DNA of 18,550 nucleotides from Candidatus Heimdallarchaeota archaeon (GCA_027016475.1 JALUTL010000009.1:1-18550); one strand, 5' to 3'; counted from the first letter of the stretch, positions 8,283 through 15,037 are shown. The notes: generated from the sequence alone by a model not told the origin. A program made the numbers and translations.

Positions 8283-8294
8283 CGTATTAATATG
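8283..8294 (+). promoter_or_regulatory. TATA-like box of the 204-residue membrane protein
   Basis: GTATTAATATGA is centred about 24 bp before ATG 8312. This fits leaderless initiation and means the gene can be transcribed separately from the 1010-residue gene. Confidence 0.45.
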
Positions 8295-8311
8295 ACCACA
8301 AAATATAGGAT

Positions 8312-8926
8312 ATGATGGAATTGAGCACATTCCTCAATGTCATTTTTCTCCCCATAGTTAGCATTGTTCTCCCGTTTTTCTTGTTATTTGAGAAAGGGAA
8401 ACGCGCAGAATTAACTATTCCTCATTTTGTGATTCGAAGATTTTTACTGGCTGCTCTCGGGTTGGCTTTTTTAGTGTTCACACTATTGATTTTCTTGACA
8501 GGCGGCATTGCACAATTTTACTATTTGGAAAAAGGTGTCTTCATGTCTTCTTCTGAACTCAGAATTAATTTCACTGACAGGTGGGCATTTATCTTCCTTT
8601 TCTTTCCCGGCACATCTTTTGTTGTTATATCAATTCTGTCAGGCATAATCTATGCAGCTCAATTGACGCTCCCACCTTCCTGCGTAATCAAAGAGGTGAA
8701 AATGGCTGAATCGCATCTTGGGAAAACTGCTTCATCGTCTTTTGGTGCTATGGCAACCGCATCAGCAAGCATTGTCTCTTGCTGTTCCCCAAGCGCTGTG
8801 GCCATTCTTTCACCAGTTGCTGCATCTCTTGTTGCGCCATTTATTGAAGAACTGATCGTTTTGTCATTCATCCTTCTGAATTATTCCTTTATCAAGATAG
8901 TAATTCCTAGATTTTCTGCTACATAA
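8312..8926 (+). CDS. Five-helix membrane protein with Cys-Cys-x-Pro motif
   Basis: This 204-residue protein has hydrophobic segments at about residues 7-26, 43-64, 91-115, 144-177 and 179-198, so it is an integral membrane protein. The fourth segment contains SIVSCCSPSAVAIL, with vicinal Cys157-Cys158 and Pro160 inside the membrane. Paired cysteines next to proline in a helix recall metal-moving membrane proteins such as MerT/MerF, but the rest does not match those families, so metal handling is only a suggestion. A further Cys124 lies just after helix 3 (TLPPSCVIKEV). ATG 8312 is followed at once by a second ATG (8315). Its neighbours are the 1010-residue longin protein upstream and the CofD-like/PCI-like protein 183 bp downstream. 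Confidence 0.75.
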   Translation: MMELSTFLNVIFLPIVSIVLPFFLLFEKGKRAELTIPHFVIRRFLLAALGLAFLVFTLLIFLTGGIAQFYYLEKGVFMSSSELRINFTDRWAFIFLFFPGTSFVVISILSGIIYAAQLTLPPSCVIKEVKMAESHLGKTASSSFGAMATASASIVSCCSPSAVAILSPVAASLVAPFIEELIVLSFILLNYSFIKIVIPRFSAT

Positions 8927-8932
8927 TTATGT

Positions 8933-8954
8933 AAAGTTGCAACAGAAAGTTGCA
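8933..8954. repeat. Tandem direct repeat AAAGTTGCA
   Basis: Two perfect 9-bp copies (8933-8941 and 8946-8954) are separated by four bases, giving a 13-nt period, just after the stop of the membrane-protein gene. They could be half-sites of a regulator of the downstream gene or chance. Confidence 0.3.
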
Positions 8955-9006
8955 TATTTCGTTCAACCATTTCAAGATTTATTTGAATCAACGGGTTGAC
9001 TTCATT

Positions 9007-9044
9007 TTTCAGACATTTGTTTTTCAATTATCCACTGTCTGAAA
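9007..9044. repeat. Inverted repeat, possible terminator or operator
   Basis: TTTCAGACA (9007-9015) and TGTCTGAAA (9036-9044) form perfect 9-bp arms around a 20-nt A/T-rich loop. The repeat lies 80 bp after the membrane-protein stop and 65 bp before the next start. No oligo-T run follows the second arm, so an operator is as likely as a terminator. Confidence 0.4.
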
Positions 9045-9109
9045 GATAATAGAGGATTTAACCGAATTCTTTAAGTCTCCTCGATTCGATAATCAAGCAT
9101 CGAACAAGA

Positions 9110-11320
9110 ATGAGCGAACAAAAACGCCGAAAAGTTACTATGTTGGTGCTTGGGAGATCCTACGACCCGATTTTGGATCTTCTCGTTAAATTCAATGACA
9201 TTCAGTTAAATATAGTGTGTTTTAACTTACTAGACTTTTCCATCAACGATGAAAGCATTGAGCCAATCAAGTTCATCCCATGGGAACTTGTCAAAGTTCT
9301 TGAACAGACGTCGGTCGATATTAAAAATGGTTTTCCGGTTCCCTCAAAGGTCAAAGAAACGCTTTTAGCGAAAAACAAGTTTGGTTTTACCGAAAACCAG
9401 CTTAGCATTCTTTACAACATTAACCAAGTTGAATCTTTTTCAAAAGATATCAAGAAAGCGTATGATATTCTTGAGGGTCAAGTTGGGAGGGAAAATGTCA
9501 AGATAGTTCCGTTGGCAAAGGACATCATAACCATTGGTGTTTTCAAACAGAAAAAGTGGGCCCCACTACGATTGTTTGAAATTTCTGGAGAGCTTCCATT
9601 TGATGCACCTCCAACTGGTCAACCAGACGACAAGAAGAAGAACAACTACTCTTCTAAAGAACTTACAACCTTTGCTTTAGATGAGCTTGCATCTGTCAAG
9701 TGGAATGAAGATATAAAAAACCTGATCAATGAATCGGACTTGATTTTGCTTTCACCGACTGATGCAATTAGTCTGGAAGTGTTTTTGCAAGCGGATCAAA
9801 TTGTCCAAAGCTTCAAAAAGGCTTCGCCATTGAATAAAGTCGCACTGCTTTGGAATACCAAGCATTTGGACAATTTGTCAGGAACTCAACAGGAAATGCT
9901 TCGTCTCCTTGGATTTGAAGATAGAGAAACATTCGACAAGCAGATTGCAGATATCGCAGATTTCATCATTCTTGATCAGAATGCCCCTGAGGATGAAATC
10001 CAACGGTTGTTGGATTTGGGGGTCAAAACGGTCAAAGAAGCAATTCCGACAAAGGAAGAACTTGAGGCAACAAAAGATTCATCTAAATTTGGTATCCTTG
10101 AAACGCTTTCAAACATTGCTCAGATCCCTATGGATATCGGGGATGGAGATTCAGAAGTAGATGAACAGGGAGAACAGGAATTGAAAGAAGCAAAATCTGC
10201 ACTTTCCATTAATGAAATCCGTGAACTCCCTGAAGAATTGGACGAAGAAAAGCCGATTGAAACAGCTCAAGAGAAGGAAAGTGAAACTATCCAAGAACAA
10301 GTAACTGAAGGGAAGCAGGAAACTCAAGTTGCAACACCAGTAGAATTCACGCTTGATGAAACATTGTCCTTCGAAGAAAAAATAGCTACAGCTGTCAGAG
10401 CAGTAGTCAAAAATCATGATGTCAACGCACAATCGTGGCTACAAACAGTCTGTTCAGGCGATCATGACCAAGAAGTCTTGATTGCAAGCTATATATTGAC
10501 AAAAACAATTGATACTGAAAATCATGAACTGAAAAAGAATTACATTAATTTGATTAATTTTCTTTATTTGAACGATAAACAAAGCTATGAGCAAATTTTG
10601 ACGCAAAAGATCCTTTCAGGGATCAATTCGCTTGATGAGGAAGCTTTGTCAAAAATTGTGGATACATTTTCTCTGCTTAAGGTTTATAATATTGAGCTAT
10701 GCGAAATAGTTGTAACAAATCTCCTCAATCCCATTGCAACTCCGAATGAGATCAATCCCGTAATTACGGAGTTAGGGAAATTGACACTACTTCAGATAGT
10801 GTTGGATTCAAAACGTCTTTCAAGACTTACAATTTCAGGTTTGCTTAACATACTGGATGCGAGAACCGATCCCTCCAGTGAAATTTGGAACATACTAACA
10901 GCCTTCAATGCGGCAATGGTTGGAATAGAGCTCATTGTCAACTTTTCAAAAGACAGAGCTGAAGAACTAATTCGACGTACACCTCTCCTTAGATATACAG
11001 GTTCCTTCATCAATACCATCAACAAAATCATGGTTTATTGGAAGGAAGGAGACAAGCAAGCCATTGCCAATCTCACTGGAAGCGTTCTTCCAACCCAAAT
11101 GGTTAGAAAACTTGAAAGAATCGATTTGGCACGAAAGATTAGAAAACTGCGGGTTGTACCTCTTACTACTTTGGCCGAGACATTGAATATGGACCCTAAA
11201 AAACTGGAAGTCATGATTGCTGAAATGGTGATGAAAGACGATTTGGATATCAAAATGGAAGTTCTTGATGGACGGATGGTCATTGTCTATGATGGTCCAG
11301 AAGAAGCAGACGATGATTAA
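9110..11320 (+). CDS. Degenerate CofD-like domain fused to a PCI/UFL1-like winged-helix region
   Basis: This is a 736-residue protein. Residues about 8-320 follow the CofD/YvcK-type fold order: opening strand VTMLVLGRSYDPILDLL, later ESDLILLSPTDAISLEVFLQ, VALLWNTKHLDNLSGTQQ and FIILDQNAPEDEIQRLLDLGV. These parallel the family's 'DLILIGPSNP..', 'VSP..' and 'D..DA.....LG..V' elements. The glycine-rich GGTG motif of active CofD is absent, so catalysis is doubtful. Residues about 343-417 are an acidic Glu/Gln-rich linker. Residues about 425-665 are helical. Residues about 672-728 form a winged helix (RVVPLTTLAETLNMDPKKLE, then KMEVLDGRMVIVYD), like the end of PCI domains and of UFL1/DDRGK1-type proteins. 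It is probably a cytosolic scaffold or adaptor. Its stop overlaps the convergent cytidine deaminase gene (11317-11320). A TATA-like CTTTAAGT lies at about 9069-9076. Domain names are fold-level inference. Confidence 0.75.
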   Translation: MSEQKRRKVTMLVLGRSYDPILDLLVKFNDIQLNIVCFNLLDFSINDESIEPIKFIPWELVKVLEQTSVDIKNGFPVPSKVKETLLAKNKFGFTENQLSILYNINQVESFSKDIKKAYDILEGQVGRENVKIVPLAKDIITIGVFKQKKWAPLRLFEISGELPFDAPPTGQPDDKKKNNYSSKELTTFALDELASVKWNEDIKNLINESDLILLSPTDAISLEVFLQADQIVQSFKKASPLNKVALLWNTKHLDNLSGTQQEMLRLLGFEDRETFDKQIADIADFIILDQNAPEDEIQRLLDLGVKTVKEAIPTKEELEATKDSSKFGILETLSNIAQIPMDIGDGDSEVDEQGEQELKEAKSALSINEIRELPEELDEEKPIETAQEKESETIQEQVTEGKQETQVATPVEFTLDETLSFEEKIATAVRAVVKNHDVNAQSWLQTVCSGDHDQEVLIASYILTKTIDTENHELKKNYINLINFLYLNDKQSYEQILTQKILSGINSLDEEALSKIVDTFSLLKVYNIELCEIVVTNLLNPIATPNEINPVITELGKLTLLQIVLDSKRLSRLTISGLLNILDARTDPSSEIWNILTAFNAAMVGIELIVNFSKDRAEELIRRTPLLRYTGSFINTINKIMVYWKEGDKQAIANLTGSVLPTQMVRKLERIDLARKIRKLRVVPLTTLAETLNMDPKKLEVMIAEMVMKDDLDIKMEVLDGRMVIVYDGPEEADDD

Positions 11321-11766
11321 TCTGAAAATTCTTTTGAGCCAATAGATGATGATTTCGGTCTGAAAGACAATGGAAGTAACTCATTAATGGAAGTAATTAC
11401 TACCTTGTCCCCCTTGCCTTTTAAATAAAAAACAGCATTGCCATCTGCAAATTCATTGATCACTTGTCTGCAAACACCACATGGAGAACTTGGTTCATCA
11501 TCATCAGTGCAAACCGCAACGGCAACGGGTTGGTTATCACCTTCGCTAATTGCTTTGAACAAAGCGGTTCGTTCGGCGCATACCGTTGGCGAAAACGCGA
11601 TATTCTCAATGTTGCATCCAGTATGAACCCTCCCGCTTTTTGTAAGGATGGCTGCACCAACCCGAAAATGAGAATAAGGAGAATATGAGTAATTTTTGGC
11701 CTCTTCTGCAAGTGTGATTAATTTTTGAATTGCTTCATCAAGTTTGTGAAAAACAATTTCTTCCAT
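11317..11766 (-). CDS. cdd: Cytidine deaminase
   Basis: This 149-residue enzyme has the length of the homotetrameric class. It has YSHFRVGAAIL (31-41), the substrate loop GCNIENIAFSPTVCAERTA with zinc ligand Cys63 and proton-shuttling Glu65, and PCGVCRQ with zinc ligands Cys96 and Cys99. It ends with the typical LLPLSF. It hydrolyses cytidine and deoxycytidine to uridine and deoxyuridine for pyrimidine salvage. The start is ATG 11766 (MEEIVFHKLDEAI). It lies 20 bp downstream of the 213-residue gene on the same strand, so the two are probably cotranscribed. Its stop overlaps the convergent 736-residue gene by 4 nt. All catalytic residues are present. Confidence 0.95.
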   Translation of the reverse strand: MEEIVFHKLDEAIQKLITLAEEAKNYSYSPYSHFRVGAAILTKSGRVHTGCNIENIAFSPTVCAERTALFKAISEGDNQPVAVAVCTDDDEPSSPCGVCRQVINEFADGNAVFYLKGKGDKVVITSINELLPLSFRPKSSSIGSKEFSD

Positions 11767-11786
11767 ATGCCTTCTGGTGTTTAAGA

Positions 11787-12428
11787 CTACATTAAAGTTA
11801 GCTCATTTTCAATTTCTGAATAGCGGAACATTGTCAGGAAATTGTCATTGCCATGTATTTCATTGATCCGTTTCAATTCTCTTTCTGCCTGAACACCGTA
11901 GATATTATAGACAATTATTCCTGCATCCAGGTTTGCAGCAGTGATTGCTTTCTCAACTTTTTGTATTTTTGGAAAAGAGATTGATCGTTTTTCGTCAAAA
12001 TAGAATACCCCAATTGAAACGCCATTCTCAAATTCAATCAAGATTGGAATGGTTATGGAGCTGGATCCACTTCTGTTTGGATTTGTTTGGATGCCATGAC
12101 TTGGGTTCACACCCGACATCCGTCGGCAGAATTCCAGAACTGTCAGAAATTTTTTGGGATTCTTTATCCTGCTACTGCATTTTAATCTGAATGTGTTGAT
12201 ACGCTTTGCACCATTGTATCTGTCAATGGTCTGACCAATTTCGTCTGCCCTTTCTAAGGGAAAGGAAAACACCCCTTCATAATCATATAGAATTTCTGAA
12301 TCTACATCTTCCAAGGGATAGCTATCAAGAATCTGTTCAACATACTCATGTATCCGAGTACTGTGAAGCAAGTCACTACCCGTATTTTGTTCATGCCATC
12401 GGCTGTCTAATCCATTCGAACCTAACAT
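11787..12428 (-). CDS. Hypothetical protein with possible degenerate nuclease-like C-terminal domain
   Basis: This 213-residue protein is not recognised as a whole. Residues about 125-195 read IPILIEFENGVSIGVFYFDEKRSI, then KIQKVEKAITAANLDAGIIV and AERELKRINE. The order strand, strand, helix, 'aGIIVyn' strand, then a helix with Ala-Glu-Arg is like the core of archaeal Mrr/restriction-endonuclease-fold proteins. The catalytic D/E-x-K pair is not clear (YFDEK is the nearest match), so it may be inactive or unrelated. The N-terminal 120 residues are mixed, with Cys84 and Cys101. ATG 12428 is preceded by AGGTGG seven bases away, an unusually clear Shine-Dalgarno here, and by a TATA-like TTTTTAAAG at about 12472-12480. 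It probably forms a two-gene unit with cdd. Confidence 0.65.
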   Translation of the reverse strand: MLGSNGLDSRWHEQNTGSDLLHSTRIHEYVEQILDSYPLEDVDSEILYDYEGVFSFPLERADEIGQTIDRYNGAKRINTFRLKCSSRIKNPKKFLTVLEFCRRMSGVNPSHGIQTNPNRSGSSSITIPILIEFENGVSIGVFYFDEKRSISFPKIQKVEKAITAANLDAGIIVYNIYGVQAERELKRINEIHGNDNFLTMFRYSEIENELTLM

Positions 12429-12471
12429 TTTACCACCTACTCGATTAAGAGTATGTTTTCTTGGGATGGCG

Positions 12472-12480
12472 CTTTAAAAA
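12472..12480 (-). promoter_or_regulatory. TATA-like box of the 213-residue/cdd unit
   Basis: On the minus strand TTTTTAAAG lies about 45-50 bp before ATG 12428. It predicts a leader of about 20 nt that includes the Shine-Dalgarno AGGTGG, consistent with a leadered mRNA. Confidence 0.45.
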
Positions 12481-12586
12481 CCTCTCGACAGAGTGGCGGG
12501 CTTTTTGTTCAATGAAAAGCAACATGAACTTGGATAATATTCTCGTATGTGTAATATTGATAAATGATGAAGTATTGAATAACGTT

Positions 12587-12814
12587 TTAATCTTCCAAGA
12601 TTTTATCTTCAAATGATCTATACTGCACAGAATGCTTCGTTTGAAGCAACTTTTCCATTGATGAGCAATCGTAATTGAGGCTGAGCTGTTTGATCTGTGT
12701 AAGTTTGTCAAGACCAAACCGATGGGTCTCAAAATTTAAATCCAAGTTCATTTCAGCAATTTTTCTGGCATCTGCATAAGTAAGTGTCAATCCGTTCAAA
12801 CTGTCTTCAACCAT
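12587..12814 (-). CDS. Small hypothetical protein, 75 residues
   Basis: I do not recognise it. The sequence is hydrophilic and partly helical: MVEDSLNGLTLTYADARKIA, then EMNLDLNFETHRFGLDKLTQ and acidic residues at the end (FEDKILED). There is no membrane segment or metal motif. The minus-strand ATG 12814 is preceded by TTATTTAGA centred about 26 bp upstream, fitting a leaderless start. An overlapping frame (12445-12732, same strand) has an implausible composition and is not annotated. The gene stands alone between the 213-residue gene and the LON-domain gene. Confidence 0.45.
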   Translation of the reverse strand: MVEDSLNGLTLTYADARKIAEMNLDLNFETHRFGLDKLTQIKQLSLNYDCSSMEKLLQTKHSVQYRSFEDKILED

Positions 12815-13007
12815 AGTAAAATTATTGGAACGTATCTAAATAAGGAATGAAGGACACTGGATTCAAAGTGAATATATAATTGCATTTAACTTGAAATTCC
12901 GAGAGCATAAGCTTCATGGTTGCCGTAATGCAATTTCTCTTTGCGCTTGAGTGAAACTCTATTGAAGGTAATCCATTGTTTCTTGTTTTAGCGTTCATAT
13001 GACCTTC

Positions 13008-13670
13008 TCAATTGGTATCACATTGCCCATCACATTTAGTTTTAACATTTTTGGGTTGAAAGGTGGCAAGCATCTGTTCCAATAGCACAGCACGTTTCCT
13101 GAGAGAAGGAATGGAAAGCAGTGCAAGCTTCTGATCGATTTCAAAGGGAAAATAGGTGCTTATTTGGGCCACTAGTTCTGGGAGTTGCATAAGGGAGGTA
13201 TCCCTTTCCGTACAGAATTTCATGTTGACCCCTTCCATGTATGGCTCCAAAATCCTCAAAAGCTTGTTTTTGAGCATTTCTGCTTCTTCATTGCTAATCC
13301 CGTTTTCTTCATGCATCACATCATAATCTGTCAAGAAGACTGATCCTTCTTTTTTGCTTAGAGTGAAAATAGCTGGAGTAATTCCCAATACAATGCCCAT
13401 AGACACATCGTCATTCTCTTTGTAATCCAACAGTTTGCAGATGGTGCCCAAGATCTTCTGACCACTTTCAAACTGAGCCAATTCTTTCTTTTGTATGGTA
13501 GCGAAAAGCCTTTGTTTCTCTGGAAGTTGATTAAGGTGCTTTGCAACCCCCTTATAGGAATCGGTGATAAAAACAATTTTCAGGTAGCTTCTAGGGAATA
13601 TCACAGATCCCTTGATGGGTATTAGAGGTAAAAGCACATTATTACTTTTGTTCAACTTGGTTATAATCAT
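13008..13670 (-). CDS. Stand-alone LON substrate-binding domain protein
   Basis: This 220-residue protein matches the N-terminal domain of Lon protease without the AAA+ and protease domains. LLPLIPIKGSVIFPRSYLKIVF (13-34) corresponds to the 'LPLLPLRDvVvFPgmvlPl.V' opening. LFATIQKK (55-62) corresponds to '.v.Q'. GTICKLLDYKENDDVSMGIVLGI (75-97) corresponds to 'Gt.a.i......dg...ilv.G'. A helical subdomain follows (residues 125-203), ending LSIPSLRKRAVLLEQML as in Lon. The C-terminal tail has two cysteines (KCDGQCDTN) and could bind metal or be chance. Stand-alone LON proteins occur in bacteria and archaea, and the same fold is used in eukaryotic cereblon. A ligand- or peptide-recognition adaptor role is inference. 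The start is ATG 13670, 49 bp downstream of a small ORF. Confidence 0.85.
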   Translation of the reverse strand: MIITKLNKSNNVLLPLIPIKGSVIFPRSYLKIVFITDSYKGVAKHLNQLPEKQRLFATIQKKELAQFESGQKILGTICKLLDYKENDDVSMGIVLGITPAIFTLSKKEGSVFLTDYDVMHEENGISNEEAEMLKNKLLRILEPYMEGVNMKFCTERDTSLMQLPELVAQISTYFPFEIDQKLALLSIPSLRKRAVLLEQMLATFQPKNVKTKCDGQCDTN

Positions 13671-13719
13671 TTAGGAATGACTGAAGTCAAAAATCGAGTT
13701 TGATTCTCTCCAACTTCAT

Positions 13720-13950
13720 TTACATAAGCGTGCTAATCATATTTCCCAATCCGTTGCCCTTTACATATTCCAACCCCAACAAGTTGTCACGAATAGTGAA
13801 AAGAACTTGAGAACCAATAAGCGCATTAAGGATCAAGACCCATTTTTTCTGTTGAGACTGTAATTCGAGCTTTGTCTTTTCTTGCAAGTTTTGTAATGTT
13901 TCTCTAAGTTGGTCAACCTTTTGAGCGATTGTATGATTGGCCTCAATCAA
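13720..13950 (-). CDS. Small coiled-coil protein with one hydrophobic segment (uncertain)
   Basis: The frame is open from 13998 to 13720 and its first usable start is TTG 13950 (76 residues). It has a heptad-like helix (QKVDQLRETLQNLQEKTKLE), then a hydrophobic segment WVLILNALIGSQVLFTI, then a short tail. A coiled coil followed by a C-terminal membrane helix is the general layout of the ends of RMD1/DUF155-type proteins, but the similarity is weak. The codons upstream of TTG (SNNSLFEFS) also look coding. It may therefore be the 3' part of a gene whose 5' part is the 125-residue frame at 14006-14383, split by a frameshift. Confidence 0.4.
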   Translation of the reverse strand: MIEANHTIAQKVDQLRETLQNLQEKTKLELQSQQKKWVLILNALIGSQVLFTIRDNLLGLEYVKGNGLGNMISTLM

Positions 13951-14005
13951 AGAAAATTCATTAAACAGTGAATTATTACTTTTGTGGCGTGATGTAGTCT
14001 ATTCC

Positions 14006-14383
14006 TTAGTTTTCCCTGTCCGATCGGATCGAAACAACTACTACTGCTCTGTGCATCCCCTCGATGAACTCAAGATCTTCCTCTATCTTTAAAAGAGTCA
14101 GTGCATCTTTCTTTTTGGAGATTCTAAGAGATAGTTCATCCAATTCATCGTTGATTGTCATTAAAGCGAAGACTATAGCCTTTAACATGATCGCGGGTAG
14201 AACAAAATTTTCTTTCATGAAAAGAACCAAGGCTCCAGATTTGATCAAATTAATTTGCATCCCTATGGATGATACTTTTGTATCTAGCCATGCCTCCCTG
14301 TTTCCGATTGGTTCCAAAGACGACAGAGACATCCGCTGATCCACTTCAGAACTCGCAGGTCGCCATACCTGTTTGTCCTTCAT
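14006..14383 (-). CDS. Hypothetical protein downstream of a structured RNA (uncertain)
   Basis: This is a 125-residue frame. The part from residue about 30 looks like protein: AWLDTKVSSIGMQINLIKSG, then FVLPAIMLKAIVFALMTIND and a charged helix ELDELSLRISKKKDALTLLK. No family is recognised. ATG 14383 lies inside the 3' arm of a 10-bp stem of the upstream RNA element and the first 17 residues are odd, so the true start may be ATG 14332 (MSLSSLEPIGNREA). It ends just before a frame (13720-13998) that may be its continuation after a frameshift. If the RNA upstream is its leader, this gene could be controlled by it. Confidence 0.45.
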   Translation of the reverse strand: MKDKQVWRPASSEVDQRMSLSSLEPIGNREAWLDTKVSSIGMQINLIKSGALVLFMKENFVLPAIMLKAIVFALMTINDELDELSLRISKKKDALTLLKIEEDLEFIEGMHRAVVVVSIRSDREN

Positions 14384-14636
14384 TGGCGGGGCTTAATCCC
14401 TCCTGGAGTGCAGATGACCGCCAATGACGCACCGGCCATTTCGGCCATCCCTTGGCAGCCCATCATCACAGTGACCCCTCGCGAGGTATGCAAGGAAGCG
14501 TTCCATCGGCACTATCCTCTCTCATCCCAGACCGCAGTCCGGAACAGTTGGTTACCCTCACCCTTGCGGGATCCTGGTAGAGAGACCGTTTTTCCTGTAC
14601 AGCGGAAGGGCCCATGACTCATGAGCCGATCATCAC
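14380..14636 (-). ncRNA. Structured RNA candidate, class not assigned
   Basis: This G+C-rich island in A+T-rich DNA has no convincing protein frame. On the minus strand it shows many perfect stems. AUCGGC (14630-14625) pairs with GCCGAU (14510-14505), closing a domain. CUCUCU (14584-14579) pairs with AGAGAG (14522-14517), followed inside by CCAG/CUGG. A hairpin CCC-GCAA-GGG lies at 14570-14561, GGAA-CGC-UUCC at 14504-14494, CCUC-GCGA-GGGG at 14486-14475, GGCC-GAAAU-GGCC at 14446-14434, and UCAUUGGCGG (14427-14418) pairs with CCGCCAAUGA (14389-14380). Two or three loops are GNRA-type, which holds only on this strand. A TATA box lies at 14656-14664. I looked for RNase P (GGAAAGUCC, ACAGAA), SRP (GGAAG/AGCAG) and 5S/tRNA signatures and found none that fit. 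The 3' end is uncertain and may extend to the hairpin CAGGU-AUGGCG-ACCUG at 14371-14356. Confidence 0.65.
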
Positions 14637-14655
14637 TCTTCCATTCTGAATTGAG

Positions 14656-14664
14656 TATTTAAAA
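14656..14664 (-). promoter_or_regulatory. TATA-like box of the structured RNA
   Basis: On the minus strand TTTTAAATA is centred at about 14660. Transcription would start about 26 bp downstream, near 14634, just before the first stem of the RNA at 14630. This placement supports the minus strand as the transcribed one. Confidence 0.55.
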
Positions 14665-14782
14665 TCCTGTAAGTGAAGATCTTAAACTTGTGCGATTTTT
14701 AGCGATATTAATTTCATTCAGTACTTGGCTTAGCATTTAGCTGAATTTGAATGAATCGGATGGCTTTGGTTCCATATCTGTG

Positions 14783-14994
14783 TCATTTCCCCTCACTTGA
14801 TTGACAAAGAGCAAGAGAATTAAATTGTCCATAATCAAAAACGCCTAAATGGATAAGCTCCATAGATTGAATTTTGTTTTTGATGTCAGATTCAAGTCTT
14901 GCTCGGATGTAATCAAGGACATCTTGTACATTGCTTGGTTATTGTAAATACAGGAAACATAGAGTCGAAAGTCCTTGATTCTTAATCGTTGCAT
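14783..14994 (-). pseudogene. Probable small gene interrupted by a frameshift
   Basis: Two overlapping minus-strand frames each look coding over half their length. From ATG 14994 one frame reads MQRLRIKDFRLYVSCIYNNQ, then turns unlikely. Near 14940 the other frame becomes protein-like: DVLDYIRARLESDIKNKIQS, then MELIHLGVFDYGQFNSLALC, ending at a TGA (14783-14785). That second frame, read back upstream to ATG 15004, carries an in-frame TAA at 14939-14941. A single-base shift near 14935-14940 would join them into a protein of about 70 residues. A TATA-like TTTTATAAG at about 15029-15037 suits a start near 15004-14994. It could be a decayed gene, programmed shift or sequencing error. Homology is unknown. 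Confidence 0.4.
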
Positions 14995-15028
14995 CGTGCT
15001 CCATTTCGTAAGAGGTTAAGGCAAAGGA

Positions 15029-15037
15029 CTTATAAAA
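15029..15037 (-). promoter_or_regulatory. TATA-like box upstream of the frameshifted small gene
   Basis: On the minus strand TTTTATAAG centres near 15033, about 27 bp before 15006. A leaderless or nearly leaderless start at ATG 15004 or 14994 would fit. The near-palindromic box could also be read on the plus strand, but no plus-strand gene follows. Confidence 0.4.

Noticed and set aside
12445..12732. Minus-strand ORF of 95 residues
   Set aside because: Rich in Ser, His, Ile and Lys with no promoter at the right place; it overlaps the 75-residue frame that has a well-placed TATA box.
13678..13689. Short inverted repeat TGACT-GA-AGTCA upstream of the LON gene
   Set aside because: Arms of five bases are expected by chance at this window size and no second copy was seen.
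14408..14617. Plus-strand ORF of 69 residues in the G+C-rich island
   Set aside because: Its amino-acid make-up (many Pro, Arg, Ser, Trp) is unlike a folded protein, and the region is better explained by stems and tetraloops on the minus strand.
14340..14640. RNase P RNA, SRP RNA or 5S rRNA
   Set aside because: The near-invariant motifs (GGAAAGUCC and ACAGAA for RNase P, GGAAG/AGCAG for SRP helix 8, paired 5S ends) are not present. GAUUAAGCCCC recalls 5S rRNA but lies in a loop of an unrelated stem.
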